64,000 nt of DNA. Origin: Sanderia malayensis. Its lineage: Eukaryota > Cnidaria > Scyphozoa > Semaeostomeae > Pelagiidae. Positions 60,701-64,000 of this stretch are shown in pieces (the stretch's first letter is position 1; every line of letters starts with the position of its first letter). The translations under genes were made by a program, and so were the position numbers. The notes under the pieces are model-generated. The model was given only the letters and a program-made list of their open reading frames with translations. It was not told where the DNA came from and made no database searches. Location of the stretch: contig RQOL01000321.1 of the NCBI GenBank assembly GCA_013076295.1, positions 1 through 64,000 of the forward strand, written 5' to 3'.

Positions 60701-63700
60701 GTATTTTACTTAGTTTCAGCCGTAAAAAGTAATTTCATGTGTAAGTAGTGTGAATAAATGTTAATATCACTGAAAACAAGCAAATGCTGGCGTATTTTAC
60801 TTAGTTTCAGCTGTAATAACGTGGATTCATGTGCAATTGGTGTGCAGTAATGTTAGTTTCACTGAAAACAAGCAAATGCTTGAGTAATTTATTTAATTTC
60901 AGCTGTAATAATGTGGATTCATGGGCAATTAGTGTGCAGTAATGCTAATATCACTGAAAACAAGCAAATGCATGTGTATTTTACTTAGTTTCAGCTGTAA
61001 TAACTTGGCTTCAAGTGCAATTAGTGTGCAGTAATGTTAATACCACCGAAAACAAGCAAATGTATGTGTATTTTACTTAGTTTCAGCTGTAATAACATGG
61101 ATTCATGTGCAATTAGTGTGCGGTATTATTAATACTGAAAACAAGCAAATGCGTGTGTATTTTACCTAGTTTTAGCTGTAATAACGTGCATTCAAGTGCA
61201 ATTAGTGTGCAGTAATGTTAATATCACTAAAAACAAGCAAATGCATGTGTATTTTGCTTAGTTTCAACTGTGAAAACGTAAATTAATATGCAGGTAATGT
61301 GATTGAATGTTAATATCACTGAAAACAAGCAAATGCATGTGTATTTTAATTAGTTTCAACTGTAAAAAAGTAAATTGATGTGCATATAGTGTGAATAAAC
61401 GTTAATATCACTGAAAACAAGGAAAAGCATGTGTATTTTACTTAGTTTCAGCCGTAAAAAGTAATTTCATGTGTAAGTAGTGTGAATAAATGTTAATATC
61501 ACTGAAAACAAGCAAATGCATTTGTATTTTACTTAGTTTTAGCTGTAATAACGTGCATTCAAGTGCAATTAGTGTGCAGTAATGTTAATATCACTAAAAA
61601 CAAGCAAATGCATGTGTATTTTGCTTAGTTTCAACTGTGAAAACGTAAATTAAGATGCAAGTAATGTGATTGAATGTTAATATCACTGAAAACAAGCAAA
61701 TGCATGTGTATTTTAATTAGTTTCAACTGTAAAAAAGTAAATTGATGTGCATATAGTGTGAATAAACGTTAATATCACTGAAAACAAGGAAAAGCATGTG
61801 TATTTTACTTAGTTTCAGCCGTAAAAAGTAATTTCATGTGTAAGTAGTGTGAATAAATGTTAATATCACTGAAAACAAGCAAATGCATGTGTATTTTACT
61901 AAGTTTCAGCTGTAATAACTTGGCTTCAAGTGCAATTAGTGTGCAGTAATGTTAATACCACTGAAAACAAGCAAATGTATGTGTATTTTACTTAGTTTCA
62001 GCTGTAATAACATGGATTCATGTGCAATTAGTGTGCGGTATTGTTAATACTGAAAACAAGCAAATGCGTGTGTATATTACTTAGTTTTAGCTGTAATAAC
62101 GTGCATTCAAGTGCAATTAGTGTGCAGTAATGTTAATACCACTGAAAACAAGCAAATGTATGTGTATTTTACTTTGCTTCAGCTGTAATAACATGGATTC
62201 ATGTGCAATTAGTGTGCGGTATTGTTAATACTGAAAACAAACAAATGCGTGTGTATTTTACTTAGTTTTAGCTGTAATAAGGTGCATTCAAGTGCAATTA
62301 GTGTGCAGTAATGTTAATATCATTAAAAACAAGCAAATGCATGTGCATTTTGCTTAGTTTCAACTGTGAAAACGTTAATTATTATGCAATTAATGTGATT
62401 GAATTTTAATATCACTGAAAACAAGCAAATGAATGTGTATTTTAATTAGTTTCAACTGTAAAAAAGTAAATTGATGTGCATATAGTGTGAATAAACGTTA
62501 ATATCACTGAAAACAAGGAAAAGCATGTGTATTTTACTTAGTTTCAGCCGTAAAAACGTAATTTCATGTGTAAGTAGTGTGAATAAATGTTAATATCACT
62601 GAAAACAAGCAAATGCATTTGTATTTTGCTTAGTTTCAGCTGTAAAAACACGGCTTCATTTGCAATTAAGGTTAATGAAAGTTAAGATCACTGAAAACAA
62701 GCAAATGCATGTGTAATTTACTTAGTTTCAACTGTAAAAACGTAACTTAATGTGCAGTTAATGTGAATGAATGTGAATGTCACTGAAAACAAGGAAATGC
62801 ATGTGTATTTTACTTAGTTTGAACTGTAAAACAGTAAATTGATGTGTACTTAGTGTGAAGGAATGTTAATATCACTGAAAACAGGCCAGCAAATGCATGT
62901 GTCTTTTACTTCGATTCAGCTGTAATAACGTGGATTCATGTGCAATTGGTGTGCAGTAATGTTAGTTTCACTGAAAACAAGCAAATGCTTGAGTAATTTA
63001 TTTAATTTCAGCTGTAATAATGTGGATTCATGGGCAATTAGTGTGCAGTAATGCTAATATCACTGAAAACAAGCAAATGCATGTGTATTTTACTTAGTTT
63101 CAGCTGTAATAACTTGGCTTCAAGTGCAATTAGTGTGCAGTAATGTTAATACCACCGAAAACAAGCAAATGTATGTGTATTTTACTTAGTTTCAGCTGTA
63201 ATAACATGGATTCATGTGCAATTAGTGTGCGGTATTATTAATACTGAAAACAAGCAAATGCGTGTGTATTTTACCTAGTTTTAGCTGTAATAACGTGCAT
63301 TCAAGTGCAATTAGTGTGCAGTAATGTTAATATCACTAAAAACAAGCAAATGCATGTGTATTTTGCTTAGTTTCAACTGTGAAAACGTAAATTAATATGC
63401 AGGTAATGTGATTAATGTTAATATCACTGAAAACAAGCAAATGCATGTGTATTTTAATTAGTTTCAACTGTAAAAAAGTAAATTAATGTGCATATAGTGT
63501 GAATAAACGTTAATATCACTGAAAACAAGGAAAAGCATGTGTATTTTACTTAGTTTCAGCCGTAAAAAGTAATTTCATGTGTAAGTAGTGTGAATAAATG
63601 TTAATATCACTGAAAACAAGCAAATGCATTTGTATTTTACTTAGTTTTAGCTGTAATAACGTGCATTCAAGTGCAATTAGTGTGCAGTAATGTTAATATC

Positions 63701-64000
63701 ACTAAAAACAAGCAAATGCATGTGTATTTTGCTTAGTTTCAACTGTGAAAACGTAAATTAATATGCAAGTAATGTGATTGAATGTTAATATCACTGAAAA
63801 CAAGCAAATGCATGTGTATTTTAATTAGTTTCAACTGTAAAAAAGTAAATTGATGTGCATATAGTGTGAATAAACGTTAATATCACTGAAAACAAGGAAA
63901 AGCATGTGTATTTTACTTAGTTTCAGCCGTAAAAAGTAATTTCATGTGTAAGTAGTGTGAATAAATGTTAATATCACTGAAAACAAGCAAATGCTGGCGT
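54741..64000 (+). repeat. 3.5-3.7-kb higher-order repeat in array B, about 2.6 copies
   Basis: ATTTTACTAAGTTTCAGC marks unit starts at 54741, 58407 and 61893 (3666 and 3486 bp). AGGCCAGCAAATG recurs at 55731, 59216 and 62883. The 180-bp difference is one pair of monomers (TATTTTACTTTGCTTCAG) present in copies 1 and 3 but absent in copy 2. Copy 3 is rearranged: after 62930 it jumps to sequence equivalent to about 60823, losing about 1.56 kb. Copies are otherwise nearly identical, including single-base oddities, so they are recent. Confidence 0.85.
56222..57300 (+). repeat. ~367-bp four-monomer subrepeat inside the large higher-order repeat
   Basis: TTAGTTTTAGCTGTAATAAC recurs about every 367 bp (for example 56583 and 56950), each time followed by the same three variants: GTGAAAACGTAAATTAATATG, CTGTAAAAAAGTAAATTG and CAGCCGTAAAAAGTAATTTC. 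The same subrepeat appears in the later large units near 57.7-58.4, 59.7-60.8 and 61.2-61.9 kb, with different copy numbers. Confidence 0.75.

Larger units (their letters stand above)
49426..64000 (+). repeat. 92-bp satellite array B (diverged subfamily)
   Basis: Same monomer family as the arrays at 1-25756 and 39357-40190, but typical monomers have GTGTGCAGTAATGTTAATATC in place of GTGTGAATGAATGTTAATATC, and many have TTTCAACTGTAAAAAAGTAA or GGTATTGTTAATACTG (the last about 5-6 bases shorter). Fewer monomers keep GAATTC. It runs off the window end. No reading frame of note. The subfamily difference means the two arrays have evolved largely apart. Confidence 0.95.

Noticed and set aside
1..64000. 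CENP-B box in the satellite monomer
   Set aside because: No monomer shows the TTCG...A..CGGG pattern; centromere function is therefore not claimed.
1..64000. tRNA, rRNA or other structured RNA genes
   Set aside because: No A/B box pairs with cloverleaf potential or rRNA core sequences were recognised by eye; a covariance-model scan would be decisive but was not possible.

Overview
This is eukaryotic DNA: about two thirds is a tandem satellite, genes are split by introns, and the mobile elements are of eukaryotic type. The style (dispersed GC-rich hairpin minisatellites, Helitron-type elements, a zinc-finger/tyrosine-recombinase gene) suggests an invertebrate animal, possibly a cnidarian. That assignment is an impression from family resemblance, not a demonstrated fact. 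There is no intact conventional protein gene, no rRNA or tRNA gene and no CRISPR array.

Layout. (1) 1-25756: satellite array of 92-bp monomers organised into nested higher-order repeats. (2) 25757-39356: a 13.6-kb insertion whose ends and target site fit a Helitron lying on the minus strand (5'-TC...CTAG-3', between A and T, no target duplication). It carries about 10.7 copies of a ~717-bp unit, each with a splice-bounded exon-like block, plus other exon-like blocks. A second member of the same family (28272-30776, minus) is nested inside and contains about 15 copies of a 114-bp hairpin-rich minisatellite. (3) 39357-40190: the satellite resumes exactly where it was interrupted. (4) 40191-41283: low-copy DNA. 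(5) 41284-42527: a third, 1.24-kb member of the Helitron family on the plus strand. (6) 42528-49325: AT-rich DNA with a pogo-like MITE and a decayed multi-exon gene on the minus strand for a zinc-finger / tyrosine-recombinase protein. (7) 49326-49425: 100 N. (8) 49426-64000: a diverged branch of the same 92-bp satellite, with a 3.5-3.7-kb higher-order repeat.

How the parts relate. The satellite is the oldest substrate. The large Helitron landed in it, its internal 717-bp unit expanded, and a sister element landed in one unit. I saw no Rep/helicase, so all three Helitron-like copies look non-autonomous. The recombinase gene has three in-frame stops in otherwise recognisable sequence, several frameshifts, and exon joins that still keep phase.

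Data quality matters here. Around 23.16-23.26 kb, 35.56-36.69 kb and the first ~650 bases, the sequence loses single bases relative to its own near-identical copies. Reading frames and copy differences in those places should not be trusted.
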